A program made the position numbers and the translations under genes. Below the pieces are notes generated by a model. It made no database searches and was not told where the DNA came from. It saw only the letters and a program-made list of their open reading frames with translations. Shown here piece after piece: positions 7,154 to 18,100 of a DNA stretch of 64,000 bases. The stretch comes from Arthrobacter wenxiniae (GTDB taxonomy: Bacteria; Actinomycetota; Actinomycetes; Actinomycetales; Micrococcaceae), in assembly GCF_013376105.1 (NCBI RefSeq), contig NZ_JAAMFM010000026.1, positions 1 through 64,000 on the forward strand, written 5' to 3'. Each line of letters begins with the position of its first letter. Position 1 is the first letter of the stretch.

Positions 7154-10100
7154 CTATGGGCTCAGATCCAGCGGCTTCATTGCCGTGTTCCGCAGGGTTT
7201 CCAGCAAGTCGTCCTGGCGCGCCTGCCCCAAGGCCAGCCGGTATTCCGCCAGCCCGGACAGCATCCGCTGCGTCCGCGGCACGTCACGGCTAAGCGGGTG
7301 GTCCAGCAGCCTGCGCTCGATCCTGTGTTCACCGGGATGTATCCAGTAGGGGGCGAACTCTCGAACCGCCTGCGGCCTTGAAGCAGCCGCTGCCTCCGCG
7401 CGCTTGAAAAGTGCCTCCCAGGGATTTCGGACACCGGCTGACAGCACCTCTTGCCAGTGCGCTGCGGCTACGTTTTTGCGCACCGCGTGCCCCATATACC
7501 GGTGCACGCGTCCCTCGCGCTGTTCGAAGTCCACCGGGTTCGTCGGAACGTTCCAGTGGATCACGGAGTGGCTCCACCAGTGGAAGTCAATCCCTTCCTG
7601 TCCTACCGAGGTCGATGTCAGCACGAAAGGCCAGAATGGGCTGTTGAAGGCCGTTCGGACATCCGACATGCGCACTCCTCCCCCGTCTTCGCTGCGCCCA
7701 CCGCCGTAGCGCACTGCAAACCGGGTGCCCATCGCCAAGCCTCTGTCAGCTTCGCCTGGGTCTTTGGCCCACAACGTGGCCGAGGTAAGGGAAAGCGAAC
7801 GGCGCATGGTGTCTGCGATGTCCCACAATTGACCGGAGGTGATCCGCCCGCGTGGTTGCTGGCTGCGCAGCTGGAACACATACTCGTCCAAGACGGCCTG
7901 AAGGTTGCCGTCCGCACAGTAGCGAAGAATAGCCTGCCAATAGTCCAGCTCCGGATGCAGATGACTAATGAGCGCTGTCGCATCTTGGCGATTGAAAAGC
8001 GTCCTGAGGCCTTCAGTTGCAAGGAGCGCGGCCTGCCAGTGTTCTACAGGTTCAAACGATGCCGGCAAGACTCGCCCCAGCGCCCGGTACACGCAATTCG
8101 CGGGCGAATTCAAGGCAAGCTCGCCGACACCTTCGCGCCAGGCACCCCCTCCCTCAACCGCGGTCTCGAGCATCCGTGTCACGTGGGACATGAAGTTCGT
8201 TTCGTCGAGTTCGTCTGAGGAAACGGGCGCACCGGCCAACCCGCGTTCGGCGACCAAAGCAATGCCCTTGCGGGCGGCCACAGGGTCACTCTTCCAGGCA
8301 CGGGGCAAGGGGTTTCCCATCCCGAAGTAGGCTGCCCAAATGCCTCGTTCGTCGATGGAACCGCCAGATTGCCAATGCGCTTTCCCCACCAACTCGGCAG
8401 CTTGGCGCATGCCTTCTGGGCCTACAGGGACGCCTTCGTTGACATCGGCCGCCAGCCGCAATGGGTCCACTGAACCGGCCAGCCCGGCGTGGGGTACGAA
8501 GAGCGCCATGGCAGACATGGCCGTCGGGTCTCCTTCACGCATGCGCCAGGCCAAACGCGGGGTGAACCGCGCCCGTGCTTCGGCAGAGTTTTCGACGTCT
8601 CCGTTGGTGAGAGTCATAATGAGTCGCTCAGCCTCGTAGGACAACAGCGTGCTCACCGCATTCGGTGTCGCGTTCCATGCAGAAAAAAGTACCTGTTTCG
8701 TGGCCGCTGTTCCGACCCCGGCAAACGGCCCGGCGGGTTGCGTATAGGGGCACGACGGCGGCATCCACAGTAGTTGCCACCAGCCGTCGCCCAGTACGTG
8801 GCTCTCTACGGCACGATATTTCGCGTTGTCGCCCTCCAGTCGTTCGAAGCGACGGTAGCCATCGCGGCCAATCGTCGTGAGAGTAGGGAGGTGCGTACGG
8901 ATGTCGCCGTTCTCGGGCCTGCTGTCGATCGCCCGGCCCAGCTGGTAGTCCCCTAGGAAGTTCGCGAAGTAGGGCACTGACTTCCAGTATTCGATCGGGT
9001 TTCCGGCCCCGGCTGCCTTCGAAAGCCGCGTCAGGGCCGTAAGGCTGCGCAGGTCGGCCGACCGGACGTCATTGGAAGCCATCTTGTGCACGCGCAACAT
9101 GTCGTCCTCGCCCAGCTGTGGCCGTTCGGTGCGGCACATGTACTGCTTTAAATGCCGTTCAACAGAGGCCGCATTGTCACCAGGTTCGATGCCGGCAAGC
9201 TGCTGCCTGCGGCGGTTCAAGAGCTTCTGGAGCTTGCCCATCCATCCGGGCTCGCCCTGCGAGAGGAATCCCATCAGTTCGGTGAACTCGCTCGCGTGGT
9301 CCTCGCCGCCGTCGTCCTTACCGGACGTGTGGGCCTTGTACGGCGTTGCCGAGAGCAACAACAGCTTGGCGCCTTCGTAATTGAGGAACTGCCGGGCCAA
9401 CTCTGCTGCCCCACCTGCCTCAGACTCACCCTTCGGACCGTGCAACAGGTCTTGGAAGCGCTGGAATTCGTCGAGAATGATCAGATCGGGTTCCAGACAT
9501 TCGAGTCCTGCTTCGGCCAAAACAGTGCGGAATTCTCGAATCAAATCAGGCATGTCCGTCCGCAATTTCTCCATCGGCTCGGTTGATCGGAGAGCCTTCT
9601 TGAAGCGCCGCATCAGGTTCCGTTCCGTGGCGTTTTTTTGGAAGTACTCGCGCACGTGCAGCGTGAAGCCTTCCGGGTGACGCTGGCGGAACTTGTTGAC
9701 TTCGTACAAGAATCCGTTGGTACCGGCATTGCCCCGCAGCAACTCCACAATCTTTGCTTCTACCTCGAAGGGGAAGCGCTTGGGTTCCTTCCTGTCCTCC
9801 CGTTGCCCAAGCAGCGCCTCGAGCATGAGGAAGAGAACGGCCCGCTCTTCTGAGTTTCCGAGGCGTTGTCCGTCACTGAAGGACGTGCCGGGGGTGAGGG
9901 AAATAAAGTTGACCCGCTTGCCCGTGTTTTCCCCTGGTGCGGCGTTCAGACGGCGCAGTTCCAGAGGGAGCAGCGTCAATCGACCGGATTCAATGACGTC
10001 GGCCTGCCGGGTGACGTTGATGCGGTCGATGTTCTGTTTGGCCAGGTCCGCATTGGAGCACATGTAGACGACGTCGATCCGGTCCACACCGTCGACGGTC

Positions 10101-10291
10101 TCAAGGTGTTCGATCGCCCGTGCGACGACGCCGGCCGCCACTACCGACTTGCCGAGCCCAGTTTCGTCGGCCACCAGGAAACGGTCGGTGGTCTGGGCCG
10201 CGGTGTAGAAGCGCTTGAATACGTGGTTCACAGTGCGTTTCTGAAAGGGCTTGAGACCCGCCAATGTCCCTTTGGCACTGAACGCGGTCAT
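7154..10291 (-). CDS. DEAD/SNF2-type helicase of a four-gene defence-like operon
   Basis: 1045 aa from ATG 10291. An in-frame extension upstream is only open by chance, because 10291 overlaps the previous stop as ATGA. Superfamily 2 motifs: KPFQKRTV, Walker A DETGLGKS (about 42-49), Walker B variant DEFQ (274-277), motif III SATP (314-317). Near the C-terminus STSVGQEGIDFHWW and FEQREGRVHRYMGH are motifs V and VI, so both RecA lobes are present. A long insertion between the lobes is unassigned. DEFQ rather than DEAH or DEAD is typical of some defence helicases. Directly upstream lie PLD, DUF6361 and GIY-YIG genes, so it probably moves on DNA to license a nuclease. The DUF6361-PLD-helicase trio may correspond to the Azaca defence family; I recall this from memory only. 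Confidence 0.85.
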   Translation of the reverse strand: MTAFSAKGTLAGLKPFQKRTVNHVFKRFYTAAQTTDRFLVADETGLGKSVVAAGVVARAIEHLETVDGVDRIDVVYMCSNADLAKQNIDRINVTRQADVIESGRLTLLPLELRRLNAAPGENTGKRVNFISLTPGTSFSDGQRLGNSEERAVLFLMLEALLGQREDRKEPKRFPFEVEAKIVELLRGNAGTNGFLYEVNKFRQRHPEGFTLHVREYFQKNATERNLMRRFKKALRSTEPMEKLRTDMPDLIREFRTVLAEAGLECLEPDLIILDEFQRFQDLLHGPKGESEAGGAAELARQFLNYEGAKLLLLSATPYKAHTSGKDDGGEDHASEFTELMGFLSQGEPGWMGKLQKLLNRRRQQLAGIEPGDNAASVERHLKQYMCRTERPQLGEDDMLRVHKMASNDVRSADLRSLTALTRLSKAAGAGNPIEYWKSVPYFANFLGDYQLGRAIDSRPENGDIRTHLPTLTTIGRDGYRRFERLEGDNAKYRAVESHVLGDGWWQLLWMPPSCPYTQPAGPFAGVGTAATKQVLFSAWNATPNAVSTLLSYEAERLIMTLTNGDVENSAEARARFTPRLAWRMREGDPTAMSAMALFVPHAGLAGSVDPLRLAADVNEGVPVGPEGMRQAAELVGKAHWQSGGSIDERGIWAAYFGMGNPLPRAWKSDPVAARKGIALVAERGLAGAPVSSDELDETNFMSHVTRMLETAVEGGGAWREGVGELALNSPANCVYRALGRVLPASFEPVEHWQAALLATEGLRTLFNRQDATALISHLHPELDYWQAILRYCADGNLQAVLDEYVFQLRSQQPRGRITSGQLWDIADTMRRSLSLTSATLWAKDPGEADRGLAMGTRFAVRYGGGRSEDGGGVRMSDVRTAFNSPFWPFVLTSTSVGQEGIDFHWWSHSVIHWNVPTNPVDFEQREGRVHRYMGHAVRKNVAAAHWQEVLSAGVRNPWEALFKRAEAAAASRPQAVREFAPYWIHPGEHRIERRLLDHPLSRDVPRTQRMLSGLAEYRLALGQARQDDLLETLRNTAMKPLDLSP

Positions 10292-12162
10292 TTTCCCTCC
10301 CCCACAGCGGCAACAGCTGCGTCCCACAGCAATCGCACTTCCTCGATCTCCGAATCGTCCGAGATCTGGTACAGCCTGTCCATGACGGGTTTCAGACCAG
10401 CGAACAGCTGTGGCGCGTCCGCGCTGGTCGCCGCTGCAGCGATGGCCTCGAACAACCCCGCAAAGGAGCCGCTGGCGCCCGCTGTCCCGAACCAACCAGT
10501 GAAGAGTCCCCCGCCCACCGGTGTCTGGTCCTCAGGGGTTAGGAACAAAAGCAGGAACTCACGCAGTTTCTCCACAGTGTCCAGTTGGCTGGCGATTATG
10601 TGCTCTATCCGCCCGTCCACGTCCGTTCGCAACATGCCCTGAGCGACGGTGGAGCGCACCATCCCGGTCGCAGTGTCCCTGAGTTCTACCAGCACATACG
10701 GTGTGACCATGGCCAGTGGCAGTCCTTCGAATGTATGCCGGTGAGTTCCAATGGACTGCGGTACGTCCGTGAGTTGTCCGGGCAGCGTCAGTAGCCCGAT
10801 GCGGGCTGTCATGTTCGACGGCGGTGAATAGTCGTGCACCATGGCAACCGTGTACTTGTCGCCTTCGCGGGCTGGCACGGCATCCAGTGTGTAGGTCTTA
10901 GTGGCCGCGGCGATGAGTGCGTTCTGGAGACGCCATTCAGCCTCCTCGGTGGCTGCCGTCTCAGTTCCCCCGGCGCCTGTGAATTCGACGAAGGGCAAGT
11001 CTTTGAGCGACTCGACGATCTTTTCCGTACCAATCCGGTTCTTAGGACCGGTGAGTTCCACGGAGAATTCCACATTTTGGCCGAACGCGGCACGGGTGGC
11101 ATTGGCCGAGCCGATCAACGCGTGGGTCGTGTGGTCGTAGTCGGTGAACAGGGCCTTGGCATGCAGGCCCCGCAGGTCCCCGAGCTCCTGTACGTTCCCG
11201 GTATCCGGTTCTTCGTCGAGAGCAAGACCGGTTTCGTCGATGGCGTTGAAGACCGCCTTCGGGTTTCCCAGCGTATCCGGGGAGAGCCGGTCCAACTCCT
11301 GGCCGCGCCCGTAAACTTGCAAGGTCCTTGCTCCTGAGCCTGCGAGAATGTCGAGGGTTTCGTCGTCGACAAACGGTGCCACCAACAGCCGGTTTCCGCC
11401 GAAGTTTCGACGGTCGCCTGCCAGTCCATTAAGTCCGACGGCGGAGTTCGGGTTCTGGAGCAGCCCCACCAGGGAGTTGGGCGAGTGGGCTTCCCCGGTG
11501 CCCAGTGCCCGGAACGCCAGGGTGCGGATGTCCTGCGGCAGTTCCCAGCGCACCGCCGCCACCCGGTGTGCGAGTCCACGGATCGCTTTCTCTCTCGCAG
11601 CGGTCAGAGGAATAGTGGAGAGCTCCGGCAGTGCTTGCACGAAGCGCGACAATGGCGCGTTGTCGACTGCGAATTCATACGTATCTGCCGCTGCCTCGGC
11701 GTTGTCTGTTTCCGGGATCCGCCCGTCGAGGCGGACAAGCAGGTCCCAGCTGGCGTCGGGGGTGAGGTTGCGGCTGCTGCACAGGACCCGGTACAGGTAG
11801 TCAGCCTCGGATTCATATTCCAGCAGCCAGATTTTTGGATGAAATAGTGCGCCTGACGCGGGTACGCGAACTTGATGAATGATTGGCTCGAGGACCGCCA
11901 GCAGGTCGTTGGCCTGACGTGGCATGCGGATCAGGCCGGCTTGGCAGAAGATGTCGACGCGATCGGACACCTTGCGGACGGCGTTGAGGAGCGCGACGGC
12001 GTTGCTTGGGTCTTCGCCGGAGCCTCGGACAAAGCTGAGCGGTACCGCGAGGGCACTGATCATGTCCAGAGTGAACGTAGTGCCGACGGCATGGCTGAGC
12101 TTATAGCCGGCAGGTGGACGGAGTTGTTCGGTGAGTGCCTCGCGGGCGCCTGGATCAAGCAC
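10288..12162 (-). CDS. Phospholipase D-fold nuclease-like protein
   Basis: 624 aa. Two HxK motifs are visible. The first is FHPKIWLLEY (H108, K110), followed by SSRNLT. The second is HAKALFTD (H334, K336, D341), followed by IGSANAT. This paired arrangement is the catalytic pattern of the PLD superfamily, whose bacterial defence members act as nucleases. The C-terminal 250 residues are unassigned. It starts at GTG 12162, overlapping the DUF6361 stop by 8 bases, and its stop overlaps the helicase start by 4 bases, so the three genes are translationally coupled. The likely job is DNA cleavage guided by the helicase. Confidence 0.85.
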   Translation of the reverse strand: MLDPGAREALTEQLRPPAGYKLSHAVGTTFTLDMISALAVPLSFVRGSGEDPSNAVALLNAVRKVSDRVDIFCQAGLIRMPRQANDLLAVLEPIIHQVRVPASGALFHPKIWLLEYESEADYLYRVLCSSRNLTPDASWDLLVRLDGRIPETDNAEAAADTYEFAVDNAPLSRFVQALPELSTIPLTAAREKAIRGLAHRVAAVRWELPQDIRTLAFRALGTGEAHSPNSLVGLLQNPNSAVGLNGLAGDRRNFGGNRLLVAPFVDDETLDILAGSGARTLQVYGRGQELDRLSPDTLGNPKAVFNAIDETGLALDEEPDTGNVQELGDLRGLHAKALFTDYDHTTHALIGSANATRAAFGQNVEFSVELTGPKNRIGTEKIVESLKDLPFVEFTGAGGTETAATEEAEWRLQNALIAAATKTYTLDAVPAREGDKYTVAMVHDYSPPSNMTARIGLLTLPGQLTDVPQSIGTHRHTFEGLPLAMVTPYVLVELRDTATGMVRSTVAQGMLRTDVDGRIEHIIASQLDTVEKLREFLLLFLTPEDQTPVGGGLFTGWFGTAGASGSFAGLFEAIAAAATSADAPQLFAGLKPVMDRLYQISDDSEIEEVRLLWDAAVAAVGEGK

Positions 12163-13336
12163 GGGCCAGGCCCTCCTTCAGGTCAACCATCATGTTGCGG
12201 ACCTGTATCCAACGGAAGGTCTGCGGACTAATCCGCACCGGAGGCACCCATGCGCGCAGGCGTCGCTCGTTAGTGAATCGCGAGTTGGCACCCTTGGCGC
12301 GTTTTTCGCGTTCCTGGACCATAGTGTGCAGCACGTTATTTGCGGCCAGGTCGGTATCGGAGAGCAATTCCTTAACCGCCCGGGTGAGGAAGGTGACGCT
12401 GTGCGGCTGGATCCGCGGGTTTACGCGTTTTGCACGGACTATGAATTCGTCCACGTCCCAATCATGGAGCAGACGCCTGTAGCGATCGTCCGCGCGCCAC
12501 TGCTCAAGCAGATTGGTGGTATCTCCTTCCGGCTCGGCGCCGAATCGGCGGGTGGCTTCGGCGGTGACGAGGTATGAGTAGACTGCGTCCAGCCCGTGCT
12601 GGAAAGCAGAATATGCTTCCGCGTGTTGGAGCCATTCTGACGCCCCTCCCGTCGCCGATATTGCGGCCGGGTCGGCCCACGGAGTGGGGCTGGTCTTTAG
12701 AATCAGCTGCGGTTTCGCCACAAGGTGCGCGAGCAGCGTCCCAGATTCGGTGGCCAGAATTCGGTCCCGTATCCACTCGGCCTCGGCGCGGCCGAGATCG
12801 ATTCCGTGTTCTTCAGTGCCCGGGAACCCTGCGGGAGCCGGCGGCAGCCCGGGATTCCACACGGGATCCTGCGGCATCCCGTCCCTTCGACCGGCGGCCT
12901 CATCGATCATTGCGTCGCCGATGGAATTGCGTTCGACGTCGCTGCGGACAATCCCCCAAGCGCGCAGCGCGGACCAATACGCGGCCGAAGGCAGTTGGGC
13001 GACTCGGTCCCCGGCAGAACTTCCAATAAACCGCAAAACGTCCAGTTCCTGAAAGCGACGGATGAGCCTACGCTCTGCCTGTTCAGCCCAGGCTCCAAGC
13101 TGCTCACCAGTCTTGGCTTGGCCGGCAGATTGGAAGCACCATGGGATCAAGAGCAGGTAACGCGCAGCCACATGCAGGACGGACGTACCAGGAAAAAGCG
13201 AGTTGCTGATCGTTTCCCGGAACTGTCCCAGGGCCAGATCATCGATGCTTTCAGGCATTTCGAACAGGCGGATCAATTCGCGCATCCGATTCGTCTCGGC
13301 GGAACTGGCATCGAGCCAGGAAATCAAGGAAGTCAC
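12155..13336 (-). CDS. DUF6361 family protein
   Basis: 393 aa from GTG 13336, which has GGGAGG five bases upstream; the longer open frame to 13402 lacks a binding site. The N-terminus has the pattern of DUF6361: ISWLD, then RMRELIRLF, then SNSLFPGTSVLHVAARYLLLIPW. The function of this domain is not known to me. The protein looks soluble and helical, with several Trp-containing motifs. Its stop overlaps the PLD gene by 8 bases, and the upstream GIY-YIG gene ends 16 bases before it. Constant linkage with PLD and helicase genes would suggest an adaptor or target-recognition subunit. Confidence 0.8.
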   Translation of the reverse strand: MTSLISWLDASSAETNRMRELIRLFEMPESIDDLALGQFRETISNSLFPGTSVLHVAARYLLLIPWCFQSAGQAKTGEQLGAWAEQAERRLIRRFQELDVLRFIGSSAGDRVAQLPSAAYWSALRAWGIVRSDVERNSIGDAMIDEAAGRRDGMPQDPVWNPGLPPAPAGFPGTEEHGIDLGRAEAEWIRDRILATESGTLLAHLVAKPQLILKTSPTPWADPAAISATGGASEWLQHAEAYSAFQHGLDAVYSYLVTAEATRRFGAEPEGDTTNLLEQWRADDRYRRLLHDWDVDEFIVRAKRVNPRIQPHSVTFLTRAVKELLSDTDLAANNVLHTMVQEREKRAKGANSRFTNERRLRAWVPPVRISPQTFRWIQVRNMMVDLKEGLARA

Positions 13337-13352
13337 GGTTCCCTCCCCACCG

Positions 13353-14264
13353 TCACGAGTACTCAGGCAGTGGCGGAGCCAGCTGCTCTTGCCACTGGGC
13401 AAAGGTCAGCCCTGAAGAAGGGACCTTCCACGCAGTTCGTCCGTTCGCATTGCGGCCCGACACTACGGCAGCGGCGGCACTCGGGCTGTTAAACGCGTAG
13501 CTGTCCACGAAGACACCCTCGCCATCGACAACGCTGAGAGTACCCGCCTTACGCAACCGCTCATAAAGCAGCCCGTAGTTGTGGCCAGATCCCGTCCACG
13601 TCGAACGGGCACTGGAACCGGCGACGACCACGAATTCGCCGTTGATGTCTTGTCCCCGAGCAATGCCCTGTTCGGCGGGCACCTTCATCTCGAAGACTGG
13701 CGAGAGGTGATCTCCCGTGCTATTCGTCGTCGCGGTTGTCGGAATTGGCCTTCCGCGGAACGCGTCCAGCCCAAGGACCGGCAGGACAATCTGAGCTTGG
13801 CTAATGAAATACTCCATGTCAGAAACGTCTGCTTCCGGAAGATTCACGGTCGGCGGACGGTTTCCGTTCTCAAGGGCATAGCGATCAGTGGCAGCAGCCA
13901 GCGCAATGAACCGACTTTCAAGGTATCTCACGTGCGCCTTGGTTAGGTTCGCATCCTTGCTCGTCAAAAAGACCACACGATTCCAAAATTCCTTGCCGGT
14001 GCTGGCACTGTTGTGTTGCCGCAGCCTGGCCGCCACGTCGTCCGCTTCACCAACATAGAGCAGCCCGCGATCCGCATCCTCCGGATTATCACCGAGCAAA
14101 AAATACACACCCGGCGAATTCGCCTCTCCCCGCCCCAGCAAGTCATTCAATTCGGACCTGGAACCAGAGACGACCCTGCCCGTCCAATTCATGATTTCCG
14201 CCGTCAAGATGCCAGTCGGCGACCCATCTACCAAAAACAGACGAACCTGCTTACCAGTAGCCAA
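13353..14264 (-). CDS. GIY-YIG nuclease with C-terminal DUF4357
   Basis: 303 aa. The GIY-YIG domain occupies about residues 50-150: GVYFLLG, LLYVGEADDVAARLRQH and, later, ARYLE-type YLESRFIALA, which carries the family Glu. A C-terminal DUF4357 follows, with FVVVAGS, SPSAAAAVVSGRNANGRTAWK and a final W-rich helix. DUF4357 commonly follows GIY-YIG or restriction domains. The start is TTG 14264 with AGGGGA five bases upstream. It is the first gene of the operon that continues with DUF6361, PLD and helicase, so the operon encodes two separate nuclease folds. A TATATA box just upstream (about 14275-14280) could be part of its promoter. Confidence 0.8.
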   Translation of the reverse strand: MATGKQVRLFLVDGSPTGILTAEIMNWTGRVVSGSRSELNDLLGRGEANSPGVYFLLGDNPEDADRGLLYVGEADDVAARLRQHNSASTGKEFWNRVVFLTSKDANLTKAHVRYLESRFIALAAATDRYALENGNRPPTVNLPEADVSDMEYFISQAQIVLPVLGLDAFRGRPIPTTATTNSTGDHLSPVFEMKVPAEQGIARGQDINGEFVVVAGSSARSTWTGSGHNYGLLYERLRKAGTLSVVDGEGVFVDSYAFNSPSAAAAVVSGRNANGRTAWKVPSSGLTFAQWQEQLAPPLPEYS

Positions 14265-15178
14265 GATATCCCCTATATACGATTCGAACCCTCTCCACTG
14301 GTTGTATCACCAAACACCGACAATTGACGTTGATCCCACGCTTCGCCGCTCGGCTGGCTTCGCCAATGGCAACGAATTTGACGGCCTCTACTCGGTCACT
14401 CGCTTCGCTTTGCGATCAATGTGGGAAACAACCAACTGCAGTATCAGGCTGAGCTTATTCACGAGCCTTGGCATCACCTACTGGCGGGAGGCAATGGGTC
14501 ACGTGCACGTCAGTGCTGACACCGCCCACCCTTGAAGCTGACCAAAGATCAAGCTCACACAGCTCAGGAGCCAAATATTGGGCGCCGGCATCGTCGCTCC
14601 CTGGGCCGTGGACAAAAACGTCGCCTACCAGCTCCCATTGAGCCGCAGACCACGGACCGAAGGGACGGTGACGGCGTAGCAGGAATCCTGACAAGCGAAG
14701 AGTCCCCGTTGGAAGGCTAGAATCCATGAACTCTAAAACCACGCTTACCAGCCGGATGGCATTTGGGTTCATGTCCCCCAAGGGGCCTTGGTCAGTCACA
14801 CGAGGTTAGACCGGGAGGGCCGTAGGTTGGCACATCCGAGACTGAAATGACCCACGAACGTGTAAGGACACCCATGTGGCCACCCGGTTCGAAGAACTCA
14901 TCAAGGACGAAGCCACCCACGATTCGTCCACGGCAAAATCTTCCTCAGCGCCGTCGACCAGGCCTTGGATCTCCGCCGTTGAAACCGGATCAAATAGCTC
15001 GTTCGTCGTCGAGCAGCATTTCCCCTTCCCCAGCGCCCGGACACTGGGATCTCCCAAGTGAGGATAAAACTATTTGCCAGCCCTGACGTGCCGGCGGCCC
15101 CGCTAGACATGATTGAGGCAAGCGACTGAACCGCACTATGGGAGCAACTCGCCGCCAAGGCACGGCCGACTATCGCAC
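14265..15178. other. Long intergenic region with possible gene debris
   Basis: No frame here has a ribosome binding site and a recognisable product. Around 14874-14995 a plus-strand frame reads ATRFEELIKDEATHDSS and then continues, after a one-frame shift, as HGKIFLSAVDQALDLRR before a stop, which looks like a short frameshifted remnant. It is otherwise empty as far as I can see and separates two defence units. Confidence 0.35.
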
Positions 15179-18100
15179 TCATCCAGCCAGATATACAACG
15201 TCACCTCGGAGTTGAAGTCGCCCGTTGTCAACTCCATACTGGAGGCCTTCGTTCAGCCGGGCAGTTATGCCAGCAGTTCGCCGTTTCCCACCAAAGAGCC
15301 GAATGGTTTCCACCTGCAGCTCGGTGACCGAGATGCCGCCTGATCGACGGACTATATCGATCATGGCATTGCGGAGCTCCACTACACTGACGTGTTCAAG
15401 CTTTCGCTCGACGTCTAGTCCATTCACTCGAAATTCCGTCCATTGCTCCGGATCAATACTGCCCTCCCAAATGAATCCATCCCGATCGCACTGATGGGCT
15501 GATGAATCCAACGCATCCAAGACGGAATTGGCCCGGTCCGCGTTCACTTTGTTTAGCTCAAAAGCGGCGCAGGCTAGTTTTGCCAACCGCACTTGGTGGA
15601 CAGGGCCCTCCGCTTCAACAATAGCCCTGAGAGCTTCACGGACGGCCAGCACGGAACGCCGGGATGGCAACGCATCCAGAATGTCCCTGCCGCCAAAGCG
15701 GCGAACTGTCCACGGCTTGTAACCCGGATGTTCCTGCTCGACGAAATCTGTCGTAGACCGGGGCCCGCTATCGACCGAAGCCAGCAGTGACGACGGCGCG
15801 TCAGATTGTCCAACTTCGGAAGCCAGCGGCAGCGGGCTGTACAAAGCAGACATGGTGTTGGAAACAGCAGGTTCATCCTTCAAACCTTCCGTACCAGCGG
15901 ACCGAACCGGCTCGGCATCTGGCCCAGGCACGCCCGCAGTCGTTTCAGCGAATACCCTCTCTAGCTTGTCCAACACGGCTTCGCGGTCACTGATCCAAGC
16001 TGGCAGCCACACCCGCTGGACCGACGGCCAGCGCATCATTCTAGTCAGAACCTCCCCTGGCAGGCCGTCGCGATCCCCGGCAGTACGCCGTGCCGCCCAA
16101 GTCGGACCGTCCAAGAGGATGGCCATGGAAGGTCTGTCTGGGGCGTCCGCCAATGCCACGCTGATGTCGACCTTGAAGTCCGAGAGCCCGACGTCGGTGG
16201 CGACGGCATATCCGCGGTCCCGGAGTCCGTCTGCGATTTCCTCGCGGTGGAGGTCCACTAAGTGGGCGCGACGACCGTCATACGGCAGCGCGCCGGTCCC
16301 GCGCTCGGCGAGATCCAGGTAGGACCGCAGGTGCTTGATTCCGATTGAGCTCGTCTCCTCTGATCGCAGTTCGGAGGGGCTGAAGCTGGAGAAGACGATG
16401 ACCTGCCGTCGGGCACGAGTCACAGCCACATTGAGCCGCCGTTCTCCGCCAGCCCGGTTTAGCGGACCGAAGTTCAGTGGGAGGTAGCCCTTGTCGTTCT
16501 TACTGAAGCCCGTCGAGAAGAGAATGACATCACGCTCGTCACCCTGAACGTTCTCCAGGTTCTTCACAAAAAGGCCCTCGGGGTCATCATCCAAGGCCTT
16601 GACGATTCGGGGGTCATCAGTGTCGCGGAGGAGGCTTTCAATCAACGCGCGTTGTTGCAGGTTGAAAGTCACCACTCCCACCGACGGGGACCCACTGCTG
16701 GCGTCAAACCGACGCCGAATCTCAGCCACGACGGCTGCCGCCTCGATGGGGTTGGTCCGCAAAACCTTCGAGGTTCCGGATCGGTAGAACTGACCGTTCA
16801 AGCGCACGAAGTTCACACCGTAACCGCGCAGCCCGGGGTTCGGGGCTCCGTGGGATGGCCCGGGGAAGGAAGAGAGCTTGCTCTCGTAGTATTGCTGGTT
16901 GCTGAATGCGATGAGTGATTCATCCTGGCTCCGATAATGCCAAGACAGCCATTGGCGCTGCACGCGTGCCTCAACGCATTCGGAAAGGATGGACTCCATA
17001 TCCTCGACGGGAACGACGTCGTTGCTCACGTCATCCAGAGAATCGCCGGACGATTCGGCGAACGAAGTTGGGGGCATCTGTTTACTGTCGCCTACGACCA
17101 CCACGGACGCGCCGCGGCCCATCGCGCCGACAGCGTCTGCCACGCGGATCTGTGAAGCCTCATCGAACACCACGATGTCGAAGAGACCCGCTCGTGCCGG
17201 GAAGAACCGCGCAACGGAGTCCGGGCTCACGAGCGTGCACGGCATGATCTGCGTTATGAGGTCGGCGTAATTTTCCATCAGCTTGCGGACGGTGAGGCCG
17301 CCGCGTTGGCGGGTAAGTTGACGCTGCAGCTCCCCGATCCGTCCAGTAGTAGATGACGACGATACCCGCCGCGAACTCACGACGTCGGCAGCAAGGTTCC
17401 CCTTCAAGAGCTCACGAACCAACGCGGTCCGCGTGGTGAACCGCTCGATGGTCCGCTCGTGGACCTGAGCGTCAAAATCCTGCAGTCCGGTCGCCAGTCG
17501 GCGTTCTTCCAAGGAGCTCTCGGCCAGACCGCGTTCGAAAGCCGTAGCGGCATCATCCGCATCGAGCTCACCATCCAAAATTGCGGTGCGAACGTCGTGC
17601 AAGCCCACCGATCGGAGAAGTTCCACATGAGAGAGCAGTTCCTGCCAACGTTGCAAAACCAGGGACCCCGAGGGGTCGATGCCTCTAGCGGCCCGCGTGG
17701 CGGACCAGACCTCCATGAATCCCTTGTTTCCGGTCCACCCAGCAATTTCCGAGTATTCCATGGCTGCGGTACCCACAAGTGATTCCCAGGCCGATGCGAG
17801 CTCGTAAACCCAGGCGATGATGTTCACGTGGACATGCTGACCATCGTTGAGGAAATCACGCAAGGCCGTTTGGAAGCGGGCCCTTCCGTCGCCGTCGATT
17901 GGCTGTACAGCCTGCGCTGCCCACCGTAGCCATCCGAGCCGACGCTCCAGCGCCTGTTGTCCATTCTCGGTCAACGGATTCCAACCCTGTGGGACAGCCA
18001 TGCCAGGAACGGCTTGAGCTTGGTCCTGAAGTCCGCGGATTTCTTGCTGCGCGGCAACCAGACTCAGCATCAACGGCACCAGCTCCTTTGGCCGGACCCT

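Noticed and set aside
9866-10642. 258-codon plus-strand open frame
   Set aside because: It spans two coupled minus-strand genes (helicase and PLD) and is a shadow.
14455-14799. 114-codon minus-strand frame
   Set aside because: It has no ribosome binding site, and the opposite strand is equally open; there is no recognisable motif.
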